Below, piece after piece: positions 1 to 7,207 of a stretch of 13,275 nucleotides of DNA. A model generated the notes under the pieces. The model had not been told where the DNA came from and did no database searches. It was given only the letters and a program-made list of their open reading frames with translations. Position 1 is the first letter of the stretch; every line of letters starts with the position of its first letter. The stretch is taken from the NCBI GenBank assembly GCA_002506015.1, contig DAWR01000040.1, positions 6,942 to 20,216 on the forward strand. Reading direction: 5' to 3'. Made by a program: the position numbers and the translations under genes. The stretch comes from Candidatus Methanogasteraceae archaeon UBA261. GTDB lineage: Archaea; Halobacteriota; Methanosarcinia; Methanosarcinales; Methanogasteraceae.

Positions 1-52
1 CAGGATTGACGCCATGCTTTTTAACCGACCGGAAGAAATTGAAAAGACGCAA

Positions 53-1063
53 TCACCCCAAGTTTCCGATGATCGCATCTGTCATCTGGCTCATGCTCGC
101 ACTTCCGCCAAGATCATACGTGGTCGTGCCCGCTGCAATCGTCTGTCCGGTTGCGCGGATGATCCGGTCAGCTGCGCCATCATCGCCGAGATACCGGAGC
201 ATCCATGCGCCGGCAAGAATCGTTGCGCACGGATTCACTTTATCCATTCCTTTGTATTTCGGAGCAGAGCCGTGCGCCGGCTCAAACATCGCATAATTGT
301 CGCCGATGTTTGCCGAATAGACGAGACCAATGCTACCGATCAGCCCTGCGCACTCCTCGCTTATGATATCCATAAACAGGTTCGTTGAGACAAGCACCTT
401 ATGATCAAAGAGCTGGGGATTCTTTACGAGTTGCTGCGCCATGTTATCGACGTGGTACTCCCAGAGTTCCACGCTATCGTACTCCTCCGCAGTTGCACGC
501 AGTATGTCCATGAATGCGCCACAGGTCATCCTGAGGATGTTGCTCTTGTGGATTCCGACGACAGCATCCCAGCCTCGCCCCTTCGCGTCCTCAAAGGCGT
601 ATCTTGAGATATTCTCGCAGGCGCGTTTCGTGATTCTCCTGATCGCAATAAAGGTGTCATCTGTTATGTCCACCTCTTTTCCGAAATACATGCCCTCGGT
701 TGCTTCCCTCACTGCGACGAAGTCCACATCACCGAGCGGCGCAGGTGCCCCCTCAAACGTCTTGATCGGGCGCACATTCGCATACAGATCGTACCGCTGG
801 CGGATGCTTACCGCAACGCTTCTTGGTGCGCCAACAGCGCCGGGAGTGGTCGTCGGTCCCTTGAAGCATGCGTCGGTCTCGTTTAATGTGCCCCATGTCT
901 CGTCCGGAATCAGGGAGTCTCCGCCGTGTTCCTTCCACCATTCCTCGCCTGCATCGCAGAACACGAACTCGATCTCAGGGCTCACCGCGTCCATGACTCG
1001 CATCATGGAGTCCACAAGTTCCGGTCCTGTGCCGTCGCCTCGAATAATTGCTGCTTTCTTCAT
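53..1063 (-). CDS. Isopropylmalate/homoisocitrate/isocitrate dehydrogenase family enzyme (LeuB/AksF-like)
   Basis: A 336-residue member of the family that oxidises and decarboxylates 2-hydroxy acids with NAD(P): leucine, homocitrate/coenzyme B or TCA branches. Visible motifs: N-terminal GDGTGPE (9-15), substrate arginines in SIRQRYDLYANVRP (86-99) and in VREATEG (118-124) with Tyr126, catalytic lysine in HKSNILR (Lys173), metal aspartates Asp206 and Asp232 (NLFMDIISEE), and nucleotide-binding EPAHGSAP (261-268). The length fits short archaeal LeuB/AksF proteins rather than the roughly 410-residue bacterial-type isocitrate dehydrogenase. The residues before the substrate arginine (S-V-A-V-S-I-R) keep the serine of isocitrate dehydrogenase but not its asparagine, so the substrate cannot be read from sequence. 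The second metal motif has Met and Glu where LeuB usually has Gly and Asp. The ATG at 1063 has no clear ribosome binding site, but a TATA-like box lies about 32 nt upstream, suggesting a short leader. Family is certain; substrate is not. Confidence 0.88.
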   Translation of the reverse strand: MKKAAIIRGDGTGPELVDSMMRVMDAVSPEIEFVFCDAGEEWWKEHGGDSLIPDETWGTLNETDACFKGPTTTPGAVGAPRSVAVSIRQRYDLYANVRPIKTFEGAPAPLGDVDFVAVREATEGMYFGKEVDITDDTFIAIRRITKRACENISRYAFEDAKGRGWDAVVGIHKSNILRMTCGAFMDILRATAEEYDSVELWEYHVDNMAQQLVKNPQLFDHKVLVSTNLFMDIISEECAGLIGSIGLVYSANIGDNYAMFEPAHGSAPKYKGMDKVNPCATILAGAWMLRYLGDDGAADRIIRATGQTIAAGTTTYDLGGSASMSQMTDAIIGNLG

Positions 1064-1091
1064 GTTATCATATTTAGCAGAACCTATATCA

Positions 1092-1098
1092 GATAAAC
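1092..1098 (-). promoter_or_regulatory. Putative TATA box of the dehydrogenase gene
   Basis: On the minus strand GTTTATC lies about 30 nt before the ATG at 1063. Archaeal transcription starts about 25 nt downstream of the box, so the mRNA would start almost at the ATG. This agrees with the lack of a Shine-Dalgarno sequence. Read by eye; no promoter model was run. Confidence 0.35.
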
Positions 1099-1160
1099 AT
1101 GTTGTGGTGATGGAAGGATTAATGGCAAGAAAACTCCAAACCCATCATACGTGACGTCCT

Positions 1161-1180
1161 CCCCGCTACAAGTAGCGGGG
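1161..1180. repeat. Perfect GC-rich hairpin resembling the end of an IS200/IS605 (TnpB) element
   Basis: CCCCGCTAC and GTAGCGGGG form a perfect inverted repeat around AA. It is flanked by GACGTCCT on one side and TCTTCTGCC on the other. A hairpin next to GAGGACGTCA (as read on the minus strand) closely resembles the right end of many archaeal IS605/IS1341 elements, where it is also part of the TnpB-associated RNA. No tnpA or tnpB remains nearby, so this would be a relic or a short non-autonomous copy. It could also be a bidirectional transcription terminator. The structure is directly visible; the IS link is from memory of family ends. Confidence 0.5.
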
Positions 1181-1230
1181 TCTTCTGCCGCATATCTATA
1201 AAAGCATCTCAAGAGTGGGGCTGTCGGCAC

Positions 1231-1254
1231 AAAATGGTATAGGCGTACCGTTTT
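1231..1254. promoter_or_regulatory. Imperfect palindrome upstream of the TATA box, candidate operator
   Basis: AAAATGGTA, a 6-nt spacer TAGGCG, then TACCGTTTT: nine-base arms with one mismatch. It ends about 10 bp upstream of the TATA box at 1264-1270, where an archaeal activator or repressor dimer would bind next to the TFB site. It fronts the small membrane protein-hisB pair. No known operator consensus was recognised. Confidence 0.35.
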
Positions 1255-1263
1255 GAGTAAAGA

Positions 1264-1270
1264 TTTATAA
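1264..1270 (+). promoter_or_regulatory. Putative TATA box for the 1320-2228 operon
   Basis: TTTATAA, followed by A, is a near-ideal archaeal TATA element. The expected start of transcription about 25 nt downstream falls near 1293, leaving a leader of about 27 nt that carries the ribosome binding site for the ATG at 1320. Confidence 0.55.
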
Positions 1271-1319
1271 ACATACATACGCGATTAACACTCCAGACCG
1301 ATTGAAAGGATGTGCAGGA

Positions 1320-1637
1320 ATGGATACGAAAGACAAGATATATTCGGCGATGATGGTCATATCCGCCTTTGTATTGACGTTCAAATGGCTCATGTGGCTG
1401 GGAAATGACGATCCTGTGATCTACGTCTCTGCGATGGTTCTGGTGGCATCGCTCGCCGGCATGATAATGAACATAAATGAACGTCTCAACAAGATCGAGT
1501 CCGAAATCGAGGCGAAGGAACGATCGCTGCGTGTCAATATCCAGGGCGTGGAGGCGAGTATGGACCGCAAGCTGGATGCCATGGTCGTTGAGAACAGAGC
1601 AAACTTAAAAGAGCTTACAGGGCGATTATACCGGTGA
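1320..1637 (+). CDS. Small membrane protein with C-terminal coiled coil, function unknown
   Basis: A 105-residue protein of no recognised family. The N-terminal half has two hydrophobic stretches, about residues 8-24 and 34-52, consistent with a two-helix membrane hairpin. The C-terminal half (about 53-100) is highly charged, with heptad-like spacing (ERLNKIESEIEAKERSL) typical of a coiled coil. The ATG at 1320 is preferred over the in-frame TTG at 1302 because AAAGGATG lies 7 nt upstream of it. The stop TGA at 1635-1637 is part of the GGTGA ribosome binding site of hisB, so the two genes are almost certainly co-transcribed and translationally coupled. The predicted shape says nothing clear about histidine synthesis, so the link with hisB may be only positional. 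The coiled coil suggests that it forms dimers or binds a partner at the membrane. Confidence 0.7.
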   Translation: MDTKDKIYSAMMVISAFVLTFKWLMWLGNDDPVIYVSAMVLVASLAGMIMNINERLNKIESEIEAKERSLRVNIQGVEASMDRKLDAMVVENRANLKELTGRLYR

Positions 1638-1643
1638 AGAGCG

Positions 1644-2228
1644 ATGCGAAAAGCAAGCATAAATCGAAGAACCCGTGAAACAGCGATTGATCTGACATTT
1701 TCAATCGATGGAACCGGCGTATCAGACATCAACACAGATGTGGCTTTTCTTGACCATGTGCTGGAGTCATTCGCAAGACACGGCTTGTTCGATCTTGCGA
1801 TCACCGCATCAGGGGACATCGAACTCGGCGATCACCACCTGGTTGAGGATATTGGGATTGTGCTCGGTCAAGCGATATCCCAATCACTCGGCGATTGCAG
1901 AGGGATTGCACGGTTTGCCGATGTCAGGGTTCCGATGGACGAGGCGATGGCGAGCGTGGCTATTGATCTCAGCGGGAGGAGCTATCTGGTCTTTGATGCT
2001 GATTTTTCCTCGGATCTGGTCGGCGATCTCGCAACCCAGATGGTCTCGCATTTCTTCCACTCACTCTGCGCCAACGCGGGCATCAATGCTCACATCTCGG
2101 CGTATGGGGCGAATGATCACCACATCGTCGAGGCGATCTTCAAGGCGTTCGGGATTGCACTTTTTAGGTCCGCTGCAATCGAACGGTCGGACATTCCGAG
2201 CACGAAAGGCGTCTTGACCGGGCAGTGA
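1644..2228 (+). CDS. hisB: Imidazoleglycerol-phosphate dehydratase (HisB)
   Basis: Catalyses the dehydration of imidazoleglycerol phosphate to imidazoleacetol phosphate, a late step of histidine synthesis in the cytosol. The 194-residue length is that of the single-domain enzyme found in archaea, without the phosphatase domain of the E. coli fusion. The Mn-binding histidine/glutamate motifs are all visible: FLDHVLESFARHG (35-47), DHHLVEDIGIVLGQA (63-77) and DHHIVEAIFKAFGIAL (158-173), plus the conserved SHFFHSL (135-141). The ATG at 1644 follows GGTGA at 1633-1637 with a 6-nt gap, and that site overlaps the stop codon of the preceding small membrane protein gene. No other histidine genes are in view. 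Confidence 0.97.
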   Translation: MRKASINRRTRETAIDLTFSIDGTGVSDINTDVAFLDHVLESFARHGLFDLAITASGDIELGDHHLVEDIGIVLGQAISQSLGDCRGIARFADVRVPMDEAMASVAIDLSGRSYLVFDADFSSDLVGDLATQMVSHFFHSLCANAGINAHISAYGANDHHIVEAIFKAFGIALFRSAAIERSDIPSTKGVLTGQ

Positions 2229-2573
2229 CCGTGAGATTTGTGAATCTGCTCAACACCGCGTGACATGAACTGCAAGATTTCTGTGTTAGTCTTGTGGATG
2301 TGGTATGTGTTTAGCTGATGCGAAAAAAACCACGAGAGTCACGAGATTAACACAAGAAGAGTGTAGCGCAGGCATAACTACACAGGGGCACTGTCTGGAA
2401 ATCACGTGAGTTCCATAATGGTCAGTTGGATGTGCAACAGCGCGGCATACGCGCAGACAGAGGCAGGAACGCGGTATCGACAATCATCAGAGGCGCGGTG
2501 GCTGGTTGTGGCGCGAACGTGGACTTGCGTTGCTGCGCAAGCATTTAATAGATTCGATGCCATACTCCCTTTT
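2229..2573. other. Non-coding stretch between hisB and the Cys-rich small gene
   Basis: About 345 nt without a convincing gene. An A-tract followed by CACGAG repeated with a GTCA spacer and AACACAAGA (2323-2358) resembles degenerate repeats seen between genes in many genomes. The 3' end holds a TATA box for the next gene (2544-2550). The open reading frame that runs through 2406-2573 in the frame of the Cys-rich gene has no codon pattern or start signal to support it. Confidence 0.5.
2544..2550 (+). promoter_or_regulatory. TATA box placing the transcript start at the Cys-rich ORF start codon
   Basis: TTTAATA sits at -30 to -24 relative to the ATG at 2574. At standard archaeal spacing the transcript would begin at or within a base or two of this ATG, i.e. 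be leaderless. No Shine-Dalgarno sequence precedes the ATG, which agrees. The box therefore supports both the promoter and the start codon of the small gene. Confidence 0.5.
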
Positions 2574-2714
2574 ATGGAACCATGCAGAGCGTGCTACAAG
2601 CGATGTGGAATCGAAAGACTCTGCAAGAATGACCCCCTGCCGCTCGGGGAGGTCAATTTCGATCTGATGGATGGGTTCGAGTACTCGATGGCTGAATGGA
2701 TGGCGTATTTGTAG
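2574..2714 (+). CDS. 46-residue cysteine-rich protein encoded directly before ccmC, unknown function
   Basis: Not a recognised family. The predicted peptide has four cysteines near its N-terminus, spaced C-x2-C-x3-C-x5-C (Cys4, 7, 11, 17), followed by an acidic, aromatic C-terminal half (residues about 24-46). This pattern suits a Zn or Fe-S site, or a thiol pair. C4-R-A-C-Y8 also happens to fit the CxxxY pattern of archaeal CcmE, but the protein is far too short for a CcmE fold. Support for the gene: a TATA box 24 nt upstream of the ATG, and a stop (2712-2714) separated by one base from the ccmC ATG at 2716, the geometry of an operon. No transmembrane helix or signal peptide is visible, so a cytosolic or peripheral location is likely. 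A role in cytochrome maturation is inference from position. Confidence 0.55.
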   Translation: MEPCRACYKRCGIERLCKNDPLPLGEVNFDLMDGFEYSMAEWMAYL

Positions 2715-2715
2715 C

Positions 2716-3420
2716 ATGAATAAAAATAGTCTCAAGCTAATTTACCTGCTGACAGCCATATCCCTGATCGTGGCGACGTACATGGTCTTTACCGGACCTG
2801 TCCCGATCGATCCGGGAGAACGTAGCATACTGTACAACGATCATCAATGGGATCAATACAAGCATAGCTTCAAGATATTCTACTTCCATGTCCCGCTCGC
2901 ATGGGTGGCGTATCTGGCGTTTCTCGTGGTATTCATCGCGAGTATCAGGTATCTACAGACCTCTGATATGAAATGGGATGTGCTTGCAGCGTCATCTGCC
3001 GAGATCGGAGTTGTCTTCTGTTCATTAAACCTTTTGAGCGGTATGATCTGGGCGCAGGGTGCATGGGGTACTTACTGGGAATGGAATCCACGTCTGACAA
3101 TTCAACTGGTCCTCTTCCTCCTGTACGCGGCATACACGATGCTCCGGCGTGCGATTGCATCAGAGAGTCGTGCACGGTCCTCAGCAGTATTCGGAATCGT
3201 TGCATTCGTCGCTGTTCCGATGAGCTATATCTCAATCAAGCTCTGGGAGACGCGGCACCCGGATCTAACCGGCGAGGGTGGTGGTATTGAAGATCCAATC
3301 ATCATATATACTCTGCTGATTAATATACTGGCATACACATTATTATACATATCGCTGCTCACAATCAAACTGGATATCGAACGAGCTACACAAGAGTGCA
3401 TCCCCGCTCGCAATCCTTAA
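2716..3420 (+). CDS. ccmC: Cytochrome c maturation protein CcmC (heme handling)
   Basis: A 234-residue integral membrane protein with about six hydrophobic segments. CcmC presents heme to the heme chaperone CcmE on the outer face of the membrane. Visible hallmarks: the tryptophan-rich motif WGTYWEWNPRLT (117-128), one external histidine before it (His58 in YFHVPLAW) and one after it (His181 in ETRHPDL), matching the two heme-ligand histidines of the family. Two motif positions differ from the bacterial form WGTWWVWDARLT: Trp to Tyr and Asp to Asn. The ATG at 2716 is chosen over the in-frame 2671 start because 2716 begins a normal N-terminus and first membrane helix and lies one base after the stop of the small Cys-rich gene. 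It is followed after 27 nt by pheT. The other ccm genes (A, B, E, second half of F) are not beside it. Confidence 0.92.
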   Translation: MNKNSLKLIYLLTAISLIVATYMVFTGPVPIDPGERSILYNDHQWDQYKHSFKIFYFHVPLAWVAYLAFLVVFIASIRYLQTSDMKWDVLAASSAEIGVVFCSLNLLSGMIWAQGAWGTYWEWNPRLTIQLVLFLLYAAYTMLRRAIASESRARSSAVFGIVAFVAVPMSYISIKLWETRHPDLTGEGGGIEDPIIIYTLLINILAYTLLYISLLTIKLDIERATQECIPARNP

Positions 3421-3447
3421 TTACCGCCGCGCCCAAACGCTGCTACC

Positions 3448-5076
3448 ATGCCAGTAATCACCCTGCACTATGACGATCTTGAGAATCTGACCGGCGCGGA
3501 CAGGGATACGATACTCGAACGCGTCCGCATGATCGGCGCGGACGTCGAGCGTGTGCACGATGACCACGTTGATATCGAGTTCTTTCCTGATCGCCCCGAT
3601 CTCTACAGCGTTGAGGGCGTGGCTCGGGCTATGCGGGGTTTTCTTGATATCGAGACCGGAATCCCACAGTATGCGGTGCGGGAATCGGATGTTGAAATCA
3701 CGTATGACCAGGAGATCGGAAACATACGCCCGTTTCTTGCTTGCGCAGTTGTGAAGGGGATTAAATTCACGCAACACTCCATAGAATCGCTGATGAAACT
3801 GCAGGAGGATCTGCACTGGGGTATCGGGCGCAACCGTTCCAAGGTCTCAATCGGTGTGCACGACCTTGACCGCGTGGTTCCGCCGTTCAGATACATCGCG
3901 GCGGACCCATCTTACGAATTCGTCCCGCTCGATTTCGAGGTCCCGATGTCGATTGGGGATATGCTGAAGAAACACCCGAAGGGGGTCAAGTTCGCACATC
4001 TTCTCGAAAAATTCGATAAATACCCGTTAATACTCGATTCAGAGGATACTGTCCTCTCATTCCCACCGATCATCAATGGAACACTGACACGGGTGCAAGA
4101 CGATACCGAGAATCTATTCATCGAGGTCACCGGTACGGATAAGTCCGTTTCCGTTGCGCTGAACATCGTTGTTACGGCGATTGCGGAACGCGGTGCAGAA
4201 ATTGAGTCTGTGCAGGTATGCACGCCCGAAACTGCCCACATAACGCCGGACCTCACCCCAAAAACCCGCAGTATCTCAGTTGGCGACGCAGACGCTCTGC
4301 TCGGACTGGATATGAGCCATGATGAAGTCCTGCAAGCCCTCCGGCGGATGCGCTTTGACGCAGCAGCACGCTCTGATGACGTAATCGAGGTGGTAGTGCC
4401 CGCGTACCGTGCAGACATCATGCACGCATACGACATCTTTGAAGACATCGCAATCGGGCATGGGTACGACAGAATCACGCCGGTTCTGCCCGAGACCATG
4501 ACAATCGGCGAGGAGCACCCGATCTCCCGCATGAAATCAAGTCTCCGCGAGATCATGGTGGGTCTGGGCTTCTACGAGGTCATGCCGTTCACGCTGACGA
4601 GCGAGACCGTGCACTTCGAGATGATGCAGAGACCGCAGACCAGCGACACACGTGGAGTCACGCGGGTTATGCACCCGATCACAAGGGAGCAGACGATGCT
4701 ACGCACAACAATCCTTCCGAACCTGCTTGAGATACTCTCGTTCAACCAGCACCGGGAGCTACCGCAACGCATCTTTGAGGCGGGCGAGGTTGTCTCTGGC
4801 GGGCGAAACGAGGTGCATCTCGCAGCGGTCGCAATCGATGCGCATGCGAACTTCAGCGAGATCAGATCAGTTGTGGACTCTGTTATGTGTGAGCGCAGAG
4901 CAGCACACGATATCACTGAGTCAAACGACCCTGCGTTCATCGATTGCCGCTGTGCCGACATCATAATCAACGGCGAGTCTGTCGGCGTCTTCGGGGAGGT
5001 GCATCCAGGAGTGATACTAAACTTCGGACTGGATCAGCCAGTGATCGCATTTGAGATGTGGGGGCTCAAGGTATAG
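3448..5076 (+). CDS. pheT: Phenylalanine-tRNA ligase beta subunit, archaeal type
   Basis: A 542-residue subunit of the cytosolic (alpha-beta)2 enzyme that charges tRNA-Phe. The beta chain is non-catalytic for activation but contributes tRNA binding and editing. The length is that of the archaeal/eukaryotic short form, without the N-terminal tRNA-binding extension of bacterial PheT. Visible regions: an N-terminal domain with FFPDRPDLYSVEG (50-62), the B3/B4 editing domain (about 80-250, including GIGRNRSKVSIGVHDLDRV), the B5 domain with VVPAYRADIMHAYDIFEDIAIGHGYDRI (about 315-342), and the C-terminal synthetase-like fold (about 350-540, with FNQHRELPQRIFEAGEV). No ribosome binding site precedes the ATG at 3448. 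Its transcript probably comes from the ccmC promoter or from one inside the AT-rich 3' part of ccmC. It is followed 77 nt later by pheS. Confidence 0.97.
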   Translation: MPVITLHYDDLENLTGADRDTILERVRMIGADVERVHDDHVDIEFFPDRPDLYSVEGVARAMRGFLDIETGIPQYAVRESDVEITYDQEIGNIRPFLACAVVKGIKFTQHSIESLMKLQEDLHWGIGRNRSKVSIGVHDLDRVVPPFRYIAADPSYEFVPLDFEVPMSIGDMLKKHPKGVKFAHLLEKFDKYPLILDSEDTVLSFPPIINGTLTRVQDDTENLFIEVTGTDKSVSVALNIVVTAIAERGAEIESVQVCTPETAHITPDLTPKTRSISVGDADALLGLDMSHDEVLQALRRMRFDAAARSDDVIEVVVPAYRADIMHAYDIFEDIAIGHGYDRITPVLPETMTIGEEHPISRMKSSLREIMVGLGFYEVMPFTLTSETVHFEMMQRPQTSDTRGVTRVMHPITREQTMLRTTILPNLLEILSFNQHRELPQRIFEAGEVVSGGRNEVHLAAVAIDAHANFSEIRSVVDSVMCERRAAHDITESNDPAFIDCRCADIIINGESVGVFGEVHPGVILNFGLDQPVIAFEMWGLKV

Positions 5077-5153
5077 CCGCTGGTTGTGGAATTGGATAGA
5101 ATTTAGACAAAAGTGGATGAAATCGTATACAGAGTAGATACAGAGGTCATATC

Positions 5154-6623
5154 ATGCAACTCACACCCAATGAAAAACGCGTGCTTTCGGCGCTGAACGA
5201 CCTGAAACGATCACCGCCAGCAGAACTTGCAGCAAAATCAGACTTGAACCCGGATGCTTTGATGCAGTCTGCCTATCTTCTGGAGGAGAAGGGACTCTCT
5301 GAGATTCAAGAATCCGTAACCGAGATTTACACCATCTCAGAAGAGGGTAAAGAATATGCGAGAGTTGGGCTTCCCGAACGCCAGATACTATCGTATGTAC
5401 AGTCCTGCGGCGAAGGGGTGACGATTCCTGAGCTGAAGACCAGATTCCCTCCGGCAATTGTCGGGATATCCATGGGCTGGCTGCGCCGCAAAGGATGGGC
5501 AGCGATTGCGGATGGTGTGGTCGTGCCCGCTGGCGACGCCGCGCCAGATACGGGCGCAGATGAGGATACTCTCATGATGCTGCTCGAAGAAGGTGTTCTG
5601 ACTGAGAGCGCACACGAAACAGCAGTAAAGGATCTGATCAAGCGGAAACTGGTTGATGTGACCGAGAAAAAACTCAGAACGATTGCAATAACAGAAGAAG
5701 GCGAAAAACTCTCACGCGAGATTTCGCAGGTGGAAGAGACCGCGGAGATTGTGCAACTGACATCCGATATCATACGAAGCCGCAGGTGGGACAACATCCG
5801 TGCGTATGATATCCACGCAACTGTTCCGCGGACGTATCCTGTGAAGATTCACCCGTACCAGCGTTTGATTGATCAGATGCGCAGGATACTGCTTGAGATG
5901 GGGTTCACCGAGATTAAGGGGGACGTCGTGCAGAGCTCGTTCTGGAACTTCGATGCGCTCTTCCAGCCACAGGATCATCCGGCACGGGAGATGCAGGACA
6001 CGTTTTATCTTAATAGCGAGGCGGAACTGCCCGAAGGCTATGAGAAAGTCAGGGACGTCCACGAATTTGGTGGCGAGACCGGCTCAACCGGATGGGGCGG
6101 AGAATGGAGCGAGGAACTGTCCAGAAAGGAAGTTCTGCGCACCCACACAACCGCAATCACGATCAGGTACCTCGCAGAGCACTCTGATCCACCGAAGAAG
6201 GCGTTCTGCATCGACCGAGTCTACCGCCGCGAGGCGATCGATCCGACGCATACGCCCGAGTTCGAGCAGCTAGAAGGCGTGGTGATGGACCCGGGCGTCT
6301 CGTTTGCCAACCTTCTCGGATATCTCGTCGAGTTCTACCACCACATCGGCTTTAAGGATGTGCGGTTCAGACCCGGGTATTTCCCGTACACCGAGCCGTC
6401 TGTTGAGGCAGAGGTCTATGTCGATAGCCTCGGATGGGTTGAACTCGGTGGAGCAGGCATATTTCGAGAGGAGGTTACAGCGCCGCTCGGAATCAAGTGC
6501 CCTGTGCTCGCATGGGGGCTCGGCGTCAGCAGGGTTGCGATGCTCAGGCTTGGGCTCAGGGATCTGCGGAAGCTGTACCAGTCCGACATCGATTGGCTGC
6601 GGGAGAGTCCGGTGGGGGCATAG
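5154..6623 (+). CDS. pheS: Phenylalanine-tRNA ligase alpha subunit, archaeal type
   Basis: A 489-residue catalytic subunit that activates phenylalanine with ATP and transfers it to the 2'-OH of tRNA-Phe. The N-terminal part (about 1-170) is a string of winged-helix-like modules found in archaeal and eukaryotic alpha chains. The class II core follows: motif 2 around residues 348-372 (FCIDRVYRREAIDPTHTPEF) and motif 3 around 450-462 (AWGLGVSRVAMLRLG), with the phenylalanine-pocket segment RPGYFPYTEPSVEAEVY near 405-421. The ATG at 5154 has GAGGT at 5143-5147, a clean ribosome binding site. Beta-before-alpha order is the reverse of the usual bacterial operon. The 77-nt gap has no strong TATA box, so co-transcription with pheT is likely. 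Confidence 0.97.
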   Translation: MQLTPNEKRVLSALNDLKRSPPAELAAKSDLNPDALMQSAYLLEEKGLSEIQESVTEIYTISEEGKEYARVGLPERQILSYVQSCGEGVTIPELKTRFPPAIVGISMGWLRRKGWAAIADGVVVPAGDAAPDTGADEDTLMMLLEEGVLTESAHETAVKDLIKRKLVDVTEKKLRTIAITEEGEKLSREISQVEETAEIVQLTSDIIRSRRWDNIRAYDIHATVPRTYPVKIHPYQRLIDQMRRILLEMGFTEIKGDVVQSSFWNFDALFQPQDHPAREMQDTFYLNSEAELPEGYEKVRDVHEFGGETGSTGWGGEWSEELSRKEVLRTHTTAITIRYLAEHSDPPKKAFCIDRVYRREAIDPTHTPEFEQLEGVVMDPGVSFANLLGYLVEFYHHIGFKDVRFRPGYFPYTEPSVEAEVYVDSLGWVELGGAGIFREEVTAPLGIKCPVLAWGLGVSRVAMLRLGLRDLRKLYQSDIDWLRESPVGA

Positions 6624-6763
6624 TCGGAAGGGTTTTGCAGAGGGAGTGAGGAGGGGTGAGATTCACAAGAAATCTGTTATTCTCAATACACCCACTCTTT
6701 GCGATGTTATCAGATCTGCGAAAAACTCAACCATGACGCCACACTCCAGTCCATTACATGAAA

Positions 6764-7207
6764 CTACCCTTGCATATTTGGCTTCATATATTTGGAAATT
6801 ATATTCTTAAGCGCGTCGCAATTCTCTTTTGAAGCTTTAAAATCGGCAATCGCCCCAGTATCCAATCCAAACAGCAAATGAAGCCTTGATTTGTCTGTTA
6901 CCTCTTTAAAATCATAATCTTGTTTTTGGATTGTGCAGTGTATCACTCGGTCATTTATCGGAGTAATATCAAAATCATCCTTTCCCGCAGCAAATCCCTT
7001 TGCCTCCATGACATATCTGTCAGAGAAAAACCACAGGTTTTCATACTCTCTTCTACCCTCCGAGTCGATGTAATCCGTGACAAAGATATCCGCAATCTCG
7101 TCAGGACATAGGTCCATATAGAACTCATAAATCGATTCGATTCGGTCGAGAAGTGACCTTGCTTTGATGCCAATCGACTCAAGATAGTCTACGAACTCCT
7201 GTTTCAT
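6764..7207 (-). CDS. Unrecognised 147-residue protein overlapping the RelA/SpoT-domain gene
   Basis: No family recognised. It is a soluble, acidic, mixed alpha/beta-looking protein: a helical N-terminus (about 1-35), then beta-rich stretches with several aromatic residues (YENLWFFSDRYVMEAKGF, about 55-72), and a helical C-terminus (about 123-142). No membrane segment, signal peptide or metal motif is visible. The ATG at 7205-7207 has AAGGAGAA about 6 nt upstream, a strong ribosome binding site located within the end of the preceding gene. The two genes overlap by 29 nt (7179-7207), so they are a transcriptional and probably functional pair. Both are clearly richer in A+T than the flanking pheS and homocysteine genes, suggesting acquisition. 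As the partner of an alarmone-synthetase-like protein it could be an antitoxin, regulator or specificity subunit; that is inference only. Confidence 0.75.
   Translation of the reverse strand: MKQEFVDYLESIGIKARSLLDRIESIYEFYMDLCPDEIADIFVTDYIDSEGRREYENLWFFSDRYVMEAKGFAAGKDDFDITPINDRVIHCTIQKQDYDFKEVTDKSRLHLLFGLDTGAIADFKASKENCDALKNIISKYMKPNMQG

Noticed and set aside
1..52. Possible start of another minus-strand gene (ATG at 15) after the dehydrogenase
   Set aside because: Only five codons are inside the window, with no clear ribosome binding site, so nothing can be said.
441..1154. Long plus-strand open frame (237 codons) opposite the dehydrogenase gene
   Set aside because: It lies opposite a gene with all catalytic motifs, and its translation is serine/threonine-rich without domain features: an antisense shadow.
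1708..2217. 169-codon frame inside hisB
   Set aside because: It overlaps hisB in another phase, and the HisB metal-binding motifs settle which frame is real.
3912..4556. 214-codon minus-strand frame opposite pheT
   Set aside because: The pheT protein in the other frame is unmistakable; this frame has serine/arginine-rich shadow composition and no start signal.
6624..6763. Gap between the convergent pheS and the 147-residue gene, checked for a terminator or small gene
   Set aside because: No convincing hairpin with a T-tract and no credible small ORF; only scattered AT-rich runs.
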